Shown in pieces: positions 51,390 through 60,228 of a DNA stretch of 64,000 nucleotides. The notes beneath the pieces are model-generated. The model did no database searches. It was not told where the DNA came from and saw nothing but the letters and a program-made list of their open reading frames with translations. This stretch comes from Streptosporangium lutulentum. Its GTDB lineage: Bacteria > Actinomycetota > Actinomycetes > Streptosporangiales > Streptosporangiaceae. The stretch's first letter is position 1. Every line of letters starts with the position of its first letter. The stretch spans positions 8,556,001 through 8,620,000 of the forward strand of contig NZ_JAUSQU010000001.1 of the NCBI RefSeq assembly GCF_030811455.1, in the 5' to 3' direction. The position numbers and the translations under genes are program-made.

Positions 51390-51764
51390 ATGTCCGAGCT
51401 TCATCTGAAGACGACGGCCGCTGAGTTCTGGGCCACCGCCACCGAAGGCGCGGGGGTCGTGGTGATCCGGGGAAGCCTCGACTTCTCGATCCACGACCTC
51501 GCCGGTGACTTCATCGACGAGGCTTTCGCCCTGTTCGGCTCGGACCTGATCGTGGATCTCTCGGGTCTCGACCTCCTGGACTCCCGGGCGACCGGTCTCA
51601 TCGTCACCTCCTGGAAGCAGGCCCTCGGCCAGGACGGCTGGTTCGCCCTGGTGGCCACCGAACGCGGCGCCACCCGCATCCTCTGGATCACCGGGCTGAC
51701 GATGCGCATCCCCGTCTTCCCCACCCTCCGGGACGCCCTGGACGCCCGGCCCGCCCGCTCCTGA
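51390..51764 (+). CDS. STAS-domain anti-sigma-factor antagonist
   Basis: The protein is 124 residues. The STAS fold of SpoIIAA/RsbV: VVVIRGSLDFSIHDLAGDFI, DLIVDLSGLDLLDSRATGLI (phosphorylatable Ser in DSRAT) and a C-terminal helix. It would free a sigma factor by binding a kinase/anti-sigma such as the MEDS protein upstream, depending on its phosphorylation state. AGGAGAGC precedes the ATG. Confidence 0.85.
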   Translation: MSELHLKTTAAEFWATATEGAGVVVIRGSLDFSIHDLAGDFIDEAFALFGSDLIVDLSGLDLLDSRATGLIVTSWKQALGQDGWFALVATERGATRILWITGLTMRIPVFPTLRDALDARPARS

Positions 51765-51767
51765 ACC

Positions 51768-52268
51768 TCAGTAGCCGCCGAACCAGCCGGGCACGTCGAG
51801 CCGGAAGACGTCCGCCGGGGTCACCGCGCGCAGATCGGCCTCCAGGGCGTGCAGGCGTTCACGCCCGAGAGTCTTCGCCCAGCCCGCCCGCAGGTCGTCG
51901 AAGATGCGCGCCGACCGCACCAGGCTGTCCACGCCCCGCTCCGTCAGTCGTATGATCTTGCGCCGCGCGTCGGCGGGGTCGGAGCCGCGCTGGACGTAGC
52001 CCAGGTGCTCCAGGGTGTCGACCGTCTTGCCCGCCGCCTGCTTGGAGACCCCCAGTCGCCTGCCGAGTTCGACGGCGGTCGTGCCGCGAGAGCCGATCGC
52101 CTGGAGGACGAAGCCGTGCATCGGCCGCAGATCGGGGTGACCCTGGCGGGCGAGCTCGGTGTGGAGTGCGTCGATGAGCACCCGGAAGCCGAAGAAGAGC
52201 CGGAGCGGAAGCTCGAAGCCGGGAGTGTCATCCGGCACGATTGACGGCCTGACGTGCTGTTTCGACAA
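51768..52268 (-). CDS. MarR-family regulator
   Basis: The protein is 166 residues from a TTG; a GTG 33 bases on (MPDDTPGFEL) may be the true start, since the operator-like palindrome overlaps the TTG. Winged helix: TTAVELGRRLGVSKQAAGKT and the wing RGSDPADARRKIIRLT. The C-terminal helices form the dimer. It lies convergent to the STAS gene with 3 bases between the stops. Confidence 0.8.
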   Translation of the reverse strand: MSKQHVRPSIVPDDTPGFELPLRLFFGFRVLIDALHTELARQGHPDLRPMHGFVLQAIGSRGTTAVELGRRLGVSKQAAGKTVDTLEHLGYVQRGSDPADARRKIIRLTERGVDSLVRSARIFDDLRAGWAKTLGRERLHALEADLRAVTPADVFRLDVPGWFGGY

Positions 52269-52278
52269 CCATATTGTC
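52264..52278. promoter_or_regulatory. Candidate MarR operator
   Basis: GACAA-CCATA-TTGTC, a 5+5+5 palindrome overlapping the TTG start of the MarR gene, as for an autoregulator. Confidence 0.45.
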
Positions 52279-52298
52279 CAGTTTAGCGGTCGGCGAGG

Positions 52299-52742
52299 TC
52301 ATCGGGAACGACGGCGATCGTGGAGCCAGACATCGGTCTGACGGCTCCTGACGGGCCCGGACGGGGTGGCGGCCGAGCGACGGGTGGCCCGGGTCTCGGT
52401 GACGACGAAGCTGGTGACCACGTGCCGGTTGTGCAGCAGGAAACCGACCACGCCCGCGATCGCCTGCACGCTGTCGACGGCGCGGGCGTGACCGGTCAGG
52501 AGATAGACCAGCGGAGTGGACGGCTGGTCGAGGGCGAAGCGGCGGCCGTGGTGGTGGACATCTTGGAGGGTCCTGATGGGGATCGGCCGGTCGGTGGTGA
52601 ACCACGCGACGACCTCCCAGAACGACAGTTCCGGGTCGGCGTCGGTCGATTCCTCGTAGCATGCCACACAGCCTCGGCGGGCGTCCTGCCCATGAGGGCA
52701 CGCCCAAGCGCTGGGGTCGTGCGGCATACTGCGCTCGGACAT
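52299..52742 (-). CDS. Hypothetical protein, tandem paralogue A
   Basis: The protein is 147 residues: a Cys/His-rich N-terminus (WACPHGQDARRGCVACYEES), then FWEVVAWFTTDRPIPIRTLQ and DVHHHGRRFALDQPS, ending in a basic tail. About 80 percent identical by eye to the gene at 52953. The Cys-x-His...Cys-x-x-Cys could bind zinc. The family is unknown. The conserved GGTACGGTCxGCTC just before both ATGs shows that the duplicated unit includes the upstream region. Confidence 0.7.
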   Translation of the reverse strand: MSERSMPHDPSAWACPHGQDARRGCVACYEESTDADPELSFWEVVAWFTTDRPIPIRTLQDVHHHGRRFALDQPSTPLVYLLTGHARAVDSVQAIAGVVGFLLHNRHVVTSFVVTETRATRRSAATPSGPVRSRQTDVWLHDRRRSR

Positions 52743-52952
52743 GAGCTGACCGTACCTTCCTGGGGTGGAGTACCAAAGTTCCCCCAGAGCACGGCATCAA
52801 TCAAGTCCGGGTGCCTTCGTCCCCTTCGTGACCTTGTGGTTCTCGCCGTTCCGGCGGCTCCCGGCGCGGGCGGAAGGCGCCCGCTCCGTTCCGCCGCCTT
52901 CCGCCCCGCGCCGGGAGCTCGGCTCGGCGACCGCCGGGGCCCGGAGCGCCCG

Positions 52953-53393
52953 TCAGGGGTTCGCGCGCTCGTGAAGCCAGGTGTCCGTCTGACGGGTCGT
53001 CTTGGGCTTGGCGGGGGTGGCCGGTGAGCGATGGGTGGCCCGGGTCTCGGTGACGGTGAAGTCGGCGATCACGTGCCGGTTCTGCAGGAGGAAGCCGATC
53101 ACGCTCGCCACGGCCTGAACGCCGTCGCGGGCGTGGGCTTCGCCGGTCAGAAGGTAGACCAGCGGGGCGGACGGCTGGTCGAGGGCGAAATGGCGGCCGT
53201 GGTGGTGGACGTCCTGGAGGGTCCTGATGGGGATCGGCCGGTCGGTGGTGAACCACGCGACGACCTCCCAGAACGACAGCCCCGGACCGGGGGCGGTCGA
53301 TTCCTCGTAGCAGGCCTCGCATCCTCGGCGGGCGTCCTGCCCATGGGGGCACGCCCAGGAAGAGGCGTCGTGGGGCATGCTGCGTTCAGGCAT
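52953..53393 (-). CDS. Hypothetical protein, tandem paralogue B
   Basis: The protein is 146 residues, the upstream copy of the pair. It shares PIPIRTLQDVHHHGR and the N-terminal WACPHGQDARRGCEACYEES with paralogue A, so it is a recent duplication. Differences cluster in the tail (KPKTTRQTDTWLHERANP versus VRSRQTDVWLHDRRRSR). The spacer 52743-52952 holds no gene. Function unknown. Confidence 0.7.
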   Translation of the reverse strand: MPERSMPHDASSWACPHGQDARRGCEACYEESTAPGPGLSFWEVVAWFTTDRPIPIRTLQDVHHHGRHFALDQPSAPLVYLLTGEAHARDGVQAVASVIGFLLQNRHVIADFTVTETRATHRSPATPAKPKTTRQTDTWLHERANP

Positions 53394-53727
53394 GAGCCGA
53401 CCGTACCTCCCGACCCCCGCTGCCAGGGCCCTAGGAGATCACATGTCGGCCGAACCGAGGATGAGTTTGCCGGTCACGGTGGCGTGACGACCCCGTCCGG
53501 CACGCTGCCACCCCTTGGATAATCCCTCTTCGGGAGGCTGTGGACAGTCGAATCGGACATGTCTGATCAGGTGTGCGACTCCTGTGACCGTACTCACACG
53601 GTGTGATCTCTCATGCCCACCGGCGGGCCTCCGGCCCATCCGCCGACGGGGCCGGCGCGGGCCGGGCGGGGTGGAGCGGACAGCGTCCTGACAGCGATCT
53701 GGCAGCGCGGCCGTACACGCTCGTCTC

Positions 53728-53813
53728 CGTGACCACCGAGGAACCCGTGACCACCGGGGACCCGTGACCACCGGGGACCCGTGACCACCGGGGGATCCGT
53801 ATCCACCGAGGGA
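53728..53813. repeat. Five 17-18 bp tandem repeats upstream of the monooxygenase gene
   Basis: Units of cgtgaccaccggggacc follow one another and end in the ribosome-binding site of the FAD monooxygenase gene at 53821. The remaining gap from 53394 holds no gene. A CACAC-G-GTGTG palindrome lies near 53595. Confidence 0.75.
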
Positions 53814-53820
53814 GACAGTG

Positions 53821-55329
53821 ATGAACGAAATCCAGGTACTCATCGTCGGCGCCGGGCCGACGGGACTCACGCTCGCCATCGAGCTGGCCCGGCGCGGAGT
53901 GAGCCTCAGGATCGTGGAGAAGGCTCCGGAACACCCCGTCGGATCGCGCGGCAAGGGCCTGCAGCCGCGAACCCAGGAGGTGTTCGACGACCTCGGCGTG
54001 ATCGACGAGATCGTCGCCACCGGCCGGGTCTACCCGCCCATCCGTTCCTACTCGGGTGACCAGGTGGTCTGGGAGGGCAGGATGCACGAGCTCAGGGAGC
54101 CCGAGGCCGCCGTGCCGTACCCGATGGTCCTCATGCAGCCGCAGTGGCGAGTCGAGCGGATCCTGCGGGAGCGGCTCGCCGAGCTGGGCCACCATGTGGA
54201 GCTCGGCACCGAGGTGATCGCGTTCGAGCAGGACGCGGACGGGGTCACGGTCACCCTGGAGAGCACCGCTCCTGACGGAGCCGGGGGTGGCGCTCCAGGT
54301 GGCGCCCGGCGCGTGCGGTGCGCCTATCTCGCCGGAGCGGACGGCGGGCGCAGTTTCGTGCGCAAGCACCTCGGCGTCGGATTCGAGGGCGACACGTTCG
54401 AAACCGAGCGCATGCTCATCGGGGACGTCAGGACCCCTGACCTGGACCGTGAGCACTGGCACGCCTGGGCCGACATGGCCACCCGTACGATGCGTTTCAC
54501 GCTGTGCCCGCTCCCGGGCACCGACGTGTTCCAGTTCACCATGCCGTTCACCGCGGAGGAGGCCCCCGAGCCGTCCCTGGAATACTTTCAGAAGATCTTC
54601 GACGAGGGCTCCGGGCGTACGGACGTCCGCTTCACCGACCTCACCTGGATGTCGCTCTACCGGGTGAACATCCGGATGGCCGAACGATTCCGCGTGGGCC
54701 GCGTCCTCCTCGCGGGAGACGCCGCCCACGTCCACTCGCCGGCCGGGGGCCAGGGGCTCAACACCGGCGTGCAGGACGCGTACAACCTCGGCTGGAAGCT
54801 CTCGGGTGTCCTCGGCGGCGCTCCCGAACGGCTCCTGGACACCTACGAGGAGGAGCGGCTGCCGGTGGCGGCGGACGTGCTCGGCATCAGCACCAGGCTC
54901 TACGCCAGGGCCAAGCGGAACGAGCAGGACGCTCACGTCCGCGACGAGGAGACGCAGCAACTCCTGCTCGGCTACCGCGACGGCTCGCTGGCCGCCGGTG
55001 AGCGCGGCGGTGAGCGCGTTCCCGACGCGACGCTCGAAGGCGGACGCCTCTTCGACGCCCTGCGCGGGCCTCACTTCACCCTCCTGGCCCTCGGTACGGC
55101 CCACGCCTCGCTCGTCAAGGAGATCAACGCGACGTACGGCGCGGCGGTGCGCGCGCACACCGTGGCCCACCGGGGCGAAGCCGGTGACCTGATCGACGTC
55201 GACGGGCAGGTCCACGACCACTACGGCCGGGGCCTCGTGCTCATCCGCCCCGACGGCTACGTCGGCTACCACGGTGACGAGAGCGGCCTCGGAGACTACC
55301 TGCTCGGGGTGACGGCGGCCGGCGCGTGA
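53821..55329 (+). CDS. FAD-dependent aromatic monooxygenase (class A)
   Basis: The protein is 502 residues from ATG with GGGAG 6 bases upstream. FAD motif GAGPTGL (10-16), the DG motif in AGADGGRSFVR, and GRVLLAGDAAHVHSPAGGQG with LNTGVQDAYNLGWKL (GD motif) place it among the PHBH/PgaE-type hydroxylases. The C-terminal thioredoxin-like domain (residues 385-500) ends with YVGYHGDESGLGDYLL. It would hydroxylate an aromatic polyketide or catabolic aromatic acid with NAD(P)H and O2. Its neighbour is an AfsR-like SARP regulator. Confidence 0.88.
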   Translation: MNEIQVLIVGAGPTGLTLAIELARRGVSLRIVEKAPEHPVGSRGKGLQPRTQEVFDDLGVIDEIVATGRVYPPIRSYSGDQVVWEGRMHELREPEAAVPYPMVLMQPQWRVERILRERLAELGHHVELGTEVIAFEQDADGVTVTLESTAPDGAGGGAPGGARRVRCAYLAGADGGRSFVRKHLGVGFEGDTFETERMLIGDVRTPDLDREHWHAWADMATRTMRFTLCPLPGTDVFQFTMPFTAEEAPEPSLEYFQKIFDEGSGRTDVRFTDLTWMSLYRVNIRMAERFRVGRVLLAGDAAHVHSPAGGQGLNTGVQDAYNLGWKLSGVLGGAPERLLDTYEEERLPVAADVLGISTRLYARAKRNEQDAHVRDEETQQLLLGYRDGSLAAGERGGERVPDATLEGGRLFDALRGPHFTLLALGTAHASLVKEINATYGAAVRAHTVAHRGEAGDLIDVDGQVHDHYGRGLVLIRPDGYVGYHGDESGLGDYLLGVTAAGA

Positions 55330-55560
55330 GCCCCGGAGCCAGGAACGGGCGGGGCGCCGCCCGCTCAGGGTGATCACGATTCGCGCGTGATCCGGGGCGG
55401 CGGCCCGGAGCCCGTGGCGGGAAGAGCGCCGCCCGCTCAAGGCGACCGCGATTCGCGCGTGATCCGGGGCGGCGGCCCGGAGCCCGTGGCGGGAAGAGCG
55501 CCGCCCGCTCAAGGCGACCGCGATTCGCGTGATCCCCGGAGCCGGTGGAGGGCGGGCGTG
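55330..55560. repeat. 72-bp tandem repeat, about 2.9 copies, between convergent genes
   Basis: Full units at 55378-55449 and 55450-55521, with partial units before (from about 55330) and after (to about 55560). The two full units are nearly identical. Each contains gcgccgcccgctc, which can form hairpins, so the array may end transcription of both flanking genes. Confidence 0.85.
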
Positions 55561-55566
55561 GCCCGT

Positions 55567-58500
55567 TCACGACGGCTGTGGTTCGCCGGCGATCATCGTC
55601 AGAGCGAACGACTCGGGACTCGGCAGGGCGGCGCCCCGGTGGTGCGCCACCCGGCGGCGGTCCTCGCCCAGGGCCTCGGCGGCCCTGGCGTCCAGCGAGG
55701 CGACGGCCGGGTCCGAGGTCCGCGTGATGCCGCGAAGCGCGTACGCCGCTCCGATCAGCACGGCTACCCCCTCCAGATCACCGACCGAGGCGGACCACTC
55801 GGCGACCCCCTCCAGGATCGACGCGCGAACGGTCTGATCCCCGCTCGAAGCGATCGCTTCGAGCGCGTGGCGGAGCGGCGAGCGGGCGAGGTCCCGCTCG
55901 CCGCGCAGGCCGAGCACCCTGGACAGCTCGACGTTGATCAGTGCGATCAGCTGGGGGGAGGCCATGACCTGCCCTCGCACGAGCTCCAGCGCTTCGCGGA
56001 GCAGCGCCTCGGCCTCCCCGAGCTCGCCTCGCCGTCGGGCCAGCTCCCCACGGGCATGCCGGACGCGGGCGGCCGCGACCACGTCGCCCGCCCGTTCCAC
56101 CGCCTCTCCGGCCCGATCCAGCTCCGTCTCCGCACCGGTGAGGTCACCGGTGCGGAGACGGAGCTGGCCGAGCCGTACCCGCAACATGATCGGACCCGGG
56201 ATCGTCTCCAGACCGCCGATCTCCGTCGCGGGAGCCACCGACTCCTCCAGCAGCGACAGGGCCTCCGCCGAATCACCGCGATTCTCCGCCACCAGCGACA
56301 GCCAGTAGAGCGCGAGCGACAGCCCCCACCGGTCACCGGTCAGGCGGTAGCCGTCGAGCGCCGGCCACAGCAGGCCCTCCGCCCGGGACACCCCCGCGCG
56401 CCCGTACTCGAACTCGACGATCCCGCCCACCAGCCGGGAGGTCGCCCTCGTCCACGGATCGGGGTGGCCGGCGAACCTCCCGGCCATGGCCGACGCCTGT
56501 TCGAGGACGTCGTCGGTCACGCCGACATAGCCGCCCGCGATCGCCCACGACCCCAGCGCCGCCGGGTGGTCCGCCTCCCTCAGCGTTCGCAGTGCCCGCG
56601 ACAACTCGGCGGGCACGACGCGCGTTCGCGTCAGGTACGGCTCCGCCGGGGCGATCAGCACGCACAGCGCGTGCGCCATCTCCCGGCCCCGGGGCGCCTC
56701 GTCCCCGACGGCCTCCAGCACCGCGGCCGCCCACTTCCCCGCCTCGCGGCTCCGTCCCCGCATCACCCACGGCCACAGCCTGGCCATGATCATTCGTAGT
56801 GCCAGGTCGCCGTCTCCCGAGGAGATCGCGTGGTCGAGGGCGGCGTCCAGGTTTCCCTGCTCGGCGTCGATCACCGCGAGCTCGCGCAGCTGGTCTCCGG
56901 TCCGCAGCGGCGGTCCCGCCGCCTCGATCAGCTCCACGAAGTGAAGGGCGTGCTCCGCCCGCACCCGGTCGGTCTCGCCCGCCTCCTCCAGCTTCTCGGC
57001 GGCGTACTGCCGCAGCGTCTCCAGCAGCCGGTACCGGACGCCGCCCTCACGCCTTTCCGATGAGCCGCGATTCTCGTACGTTTCCGGCAGGCCGCCGTTT
57101 TCGCGATTCTTCGGCGAGCCGCCGTTCTCACGGGTTTCCGATGGGCCGCGGCCTTCGCGTTTCTCCGGAGAGATCGTCACGAGAGACCTGTCGACGAGTG
57201 AGGTGATCTGATCCACCCCGTGCCCGCAGATCCGCCGCACCGCCTCCATGGTCGCGCCTCCGGAGAACACCGACATCCGGCGCAGAAGTTCCTGCTCATC
57301 GGCGTTCAGCAGGTCCCAGCTCCAGTCGATCACCGCTCGCAGCGTGCGGTGTCTCGGCTGTGCCGTACGGCCTCCGCGAAACGCCAGCCGATCACCGATC
57401 ATGTCGGCGAGCTGGCCGGGGGTGAGGGAGCGCAGCCGGGCGGCGGCCAGCTCGATCGCGAGAGGGATGCCGTCGAGCTCCCTGCACACCCGCACCACGT
57501 CGGACAGGTCGGCGCCGTCGAAGCGCAGGCCGGGCAGGGCCGCCTCCGCACGGTCGGCGAACAGCGCCACGGCCGGGCAGGCCAGCGTCTCCTCGACGCC
57601 GGCGTCCGGGGCGGGGAGTTCGAGGGGGAGCACCGGGTGGAGGCTCTCGCCGGTGATGTCCAGGGGTTCCCTGCTCGTGGCGAGGATCCGCAGCCCGCCG
57701 GAGGCGGCCAGCAGCCGGTCGGCGACCCGCGCCACCTCGTCGATCACATGCTCGCAGTTGTCCAGCACCAGCACCGGCGACCTGCCACGGATCGCCGAGG
57801 CCAGCCACTCCAGCGGGCTCTGCGATCCCGCGGGTCCCATGCCGTCCCACGGCGCGCCGACGTGGTCCGTCAGGAGGCCCCCGACCAGCGTGGCCCGTAC
57901 GGCCGCCGCCACGTCGGAGGGATCCGAGAGGGAGGCCAGCTCGACCAGCCAGACGCCGTCCGGCACGTCGAGTGTCGCGGCGGTCTCGATCGCCAGCCTG
58001 GTCTTGCCCGCGCCGCCGGGACCCGTGAGGGTGACCAGCCGGGCGCTCTCCAGCAGCCCTTCGAGCCGGGCCAGATCCGCCTGCCTGCCGACGAAGCTCG
58101 TCAGCGGGGCGGGCAGGTTCCCCCGGGGGCCGAAGGCGGCTCGCCGGGCCGGAACGCCATCACCTCGGGCGGCCGCGTTCCGGCCCGGGGGCGAGATCTC
58201 GGCAGGAGAGGCCGCGTCGCCGCCCGGTGACGGAGCGTCGTCGTGAGGGGCGGCAGCCGTACGGGGCGGTTCGTCGCGCAGGGCGGTGAGATGCGCGGCG
58301 CGGAGCTCGGGGCCGGGGTCCATGCCGAGCCGGTCGGCGAGGCGCAGCCTGATCCGCTCGAAGGTCTCCAGCGCGTCCGCGCGGCGCCCCTCGGCGAGCA
58401 GGGCCAGCACGAGCTGGGCATGGAACGGCTCGCGCAGGGGGTGCGCCGCCGTCACCTCCTCCAGCTCCGCCACCAGGCCGGACGGCGCCGAGCCCGCGCT

Positions 58501-58995
58501 CCACCCGCCGGCCAGGGACAGGTCGGCGTCGAACCGCGCCCGAAGCGCCGACAGCCGCAGCTCCTCCAGACGGGTGGCCGGGGCGAGGGCGAAGGCCAGG
58601 TCCGACGCGTCGGCGAGAGCCGTACCGCGCCAGAGGGACAGCGCCTCGCGCAGCAGGGACGCGGCCAGGACGGGATCGTCCGACGCCGCGCGCCCCTCAC
58701 CGGCCAGCCGCTCGAAGACCCAGGCGTCGATCGCCTGCTGGGGAAGGTCCAGGAGATACCCGGCCGGATGGGACACGATCAGGCCGGGCAGCTCGCGGCG
58801 GAGCCGTGAGACCAGCGACTGCAGGGCGTTCGCCGGATTGGCGGGCGGGCCGTCCGCCCAGAGGTCGTCGATCAGCCGTTCGGTGGTGATCACGCGGCCG
58901 GGGCTGAGGGCGAACCTGACCAGGAGCGCCCTCAGGCGCGCGCCGTGGATCTCGGCGTCGTGTACGTACAGCGGTCCCAGGATCCCGATTCGCAT
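55567..58995 (-). CDS. AfsR/SARP-family transcriptional regulator
   Basis: The protein is 1,142 residues. An OmpR-type DNA-binding domain (1-75), BTAD (about 85-240), then a linker and an NB-ARC ATPase with P-loop GPGGAGKT (325-332), LVLDNCEHV (Walker B) and LPLELP/GIPLAIELAAARL. The C-terminal part (about 690-1140) is TPR-like helices. Residues 606-648 form a low-complexity insert with repeated ENGG units. It resembles AfsR-class global regulators of secondary metabolism, controlled by phosphorylation and ATP. It may control the adjacent monooxygenase gene. Confidence 0.9.
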   Translation of the reverse strand: MRIGILGPLYVHDAEIHGARLRALLVRFALSPGRVITTERLIDDLWADGPPANPANALQSLVSRLRRELPGLIVSHPAGYLLDLPQQAIDAWVFERLAGEGRAASDDPVLAASLLREALSLWRGTALADASDLAFALAPATRLEELRLSALRARFDADLSLAGGWSAGSAPSGLVAELEEVTAAHPLREPFHAQLVLALLAEGRRADALETFERIRLRLADRLGMDPGPELRAAHLTALRDEPPRTAAAPHDDAPSPGGDAASPAEISPPGRNAAARGDGVPARRAAFGPRGNLPAPLTSFVGRQADLARLEGLLESARLVTLTGPGGAGKTRLAIETAATLDVPDGVWLVELASLSDPSDVAAAVRATLVGGLLTDHVGAPWDGMGPAGSQSPLEWLASAIRGRSPVLVLDNCEHVIDEVARVADRLLAASGGLRILATSREPLDITGESLHPVLPLELPAPDAGVEETLACPAVALFADRAEAALPGLRFDGADLSDVVRVCRELDGIPLAIELAAARLRSLTPGQLADMIGDRLAFRGGRTAQPRHRTLRAVIDWSWDLLNADEQELLRRMSVFSGGATMEAVRRICGHGVDQITSLVDRSLVTISPEKREGRGPSETRENGGSPKNRENGGLPETYENRGSSERREGGVRYRLLETLRQYAAEKLEEAGETDRVRAEHALHFVELIEAAGPPLRTGDQLRELAVIDAEQGNLDAALDHAISSGDGDLALRMIMARLWPWVMRGRSREAGKWAAAVLEAVGDEAPRGREMAHALCVLIAPAEPYLTRTRVVPAELSRALRTLREADHPAALGSWAIAGGYVGVTDDVLEQASAMAGRFAGHPDPWTRATSRLVGGIVEFEYGRAGVSRAEGLLWPALDGYRLTGDRWGLSLALYWLSLVAENRGDSAEALSLLEESVAPATEIGGLETIPGPIMLRVRLGQLRLRTGDLTGAETELDRAGEAVERAGDVVAAARVRHARGELARRRGELGEAEALLREALELVRGQVMASPQLIALINVELSRVLGLRGERDLARSPLRHALEAIASSGDQTVRASILEGVAEWSASVGDLEGVAVLIGAAYALRGITRTSDPAVASLDARAAEALGEDRRRVAHHRGAALPSPESFALTMIAGEPQPS

Positions 58996-59094
58996 GACAT
59001 CTTCATTGTCTCCTCCGGGCCCTTACCTGGAGACCATGATCGAACCCCGCGCGGGTGCCGGGGTTGAGGAACGGTGGAACAGCCATTGGGGGAA

Positions 59095-59520
59095 TCAGCC
59101 GACCCGCAGCCCGAAGGCCGACAATCCCTGCTCGTGATGCTCGATCAAGCCGAGCCTTCTGTAGAAGGCGTGATTGGCCGGCCCCTCCTGTGCGGATTCG
59201 TGGTCAGTGGTCAGGACGAAATACCGACAGTGGACGTAGCGGTCCTTGAGGAATTCGAGGAGCCGGCGGCCGATGCCCTGGCCGTGGAACTCCCGGTTGA
59301 CCAGCAATTCCTGGACGTAGCAGATCATCTCGTCGTCGGAGACCGTTCTGGCGAGGCCGAGGAGCTTCCCGGTTTCGTCGCGCGCGGTGAGGACGAGATG
59401 CGACTTCTCCAGGCTCCTGAGGACCTTCGCGATATCGCGAGTCCAGGGCTTCCAGCCCACCGAGTCGTAAAGCTGGAAAATCTCGTTCTCATCGAACGAC
59501 GTCTCCTGGGCGATGAGCAT
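59095..59520 (-). CDS. GNAT-family N-acetyltransferase
   Basis: The protein is 141 residues. Acetyl-CoA motif A: VQELLVNREFHGQGIGRRLLE with the R/Q-x-x-G-x-G/A core (HGQGIGRRL). The C-terminal NHAFYRRLGL is the usual FYxxxGF region. It is a small cytosolic acetyltransferase; the substrate is unknown. A short hairpin (AACCCCG/CGGGGTT, 59043-59065) lies beyond its stop. Confidence 0.85.
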   Translation of the reverse strand: MLIAQETSFDENEIFQLYDSVGWKPWTRDIAKVLRSLEKSHLVLTARDETGKLLGLARTVSDDEMICYVQELLVNREFHGQGIGRRLLEFLKDRYVHCRYFVLTTDHESAQEGPANHAFYRRLGLIEHHEQGLSAFGLRVG

Positions 59521-59673
59521 TCAGTAAGGCTCCATGATCCTGATGAGTGAGAGTAAGGGGGTTTCATGGCCAACCTAGCCGTACAGCCGGGTGCGCGGTG
59601 TGGTCCGGGGGCGTGGCCTGACGTCGGTGGGGGTGGCAATCTTCCATGCCGAGCCCCTTGGGACACTGCCAGC

Positions 59674-60228
59674 ATGCATGGCAACGCGATACGGCTCCTA
59701 CGCCAGCTTGGCGCGGAGACCGTCCCCCACCCCGGTGGCACGCTGCTGGATCATCTGACTCGGGTGCGTGACCGCCTGGCTCGTTGGAAGGCCGCACCCG
59801 CACTGCGGACAGCCGGACTGTGCCACGCCTTCTACGGAACCGACGGCTTCTCGACTGGCCTGCTCGACCTCGCCGAGCGGGACCGGCTCGCGGAGGTCAT
59901 CGGGCCAGAGGCCGAGGAACTGGTCTATCGGTACGGCGCCTGCGACCGTGCGCACGTCTACCCCCAGTTGGGCGTCACCGACCCCGTCGAATTCCGCGAC
60001 CGGTTCACCGACCGGACCGCGCCGATCGCGGCGGCCGAGCCGGCCTGGTTTGCCGAGCTGACCGCGGCCAACGAGCTCGACCTGGCCGACCACGACCCGG
60101 ACTTCGCCGCGAAGTACGGATCTGACCTGCTGACGCTGTTCACTCGCGCCCGGCCGCTGTTGTCGACGGCGGCCTGGGCAGACTGCCAGACGATCCTGGC
60201 AGGAAAGGAGCCGGTCGATGCGGATTGA
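59674..60228 (+). CDS. DUF6817-like HD-type protein
   Basis: The protein is 184 residues from MHGNAIRLLRQLG; the frame extends upstream but the extension is not protein-like. Marks: LLDHLTRVRDRLARW, CHAFYGTDGFSTGLL and PEAEELVYRYGACDR, which resemble the HD-like DUF6817 group. The HD metal residues are partly kept (LLDHL, LCHAFYG). Function unknown. Its stop overlaps the VOC gene by 11 bases. Confidence 0.65.
   Translation: MHGNAIRLLRQLGAETVPHPGGTLLDHLTRVRDRLARWKAAPALRTAGLCHAFYGTDGFSTGLLDLAERDRLAEVIGPEAEELVYRYGACDRAHVYPQLGVTDPVEFRDRFTDRTAPIAAAEPAWFAELTAANELDLADHDPDFAAKYGSDLLTLFTRARPLLSTAAWADCQTILAGKEPVDAD

Noticed and set aside
53611-55512. 633-residue minus-strand frame antisense to the monooxygenase
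   Set aside because: The sense gene has FAD motifs and a ribosome-binding site; the antisense frame extends into the 72-bp repeats.
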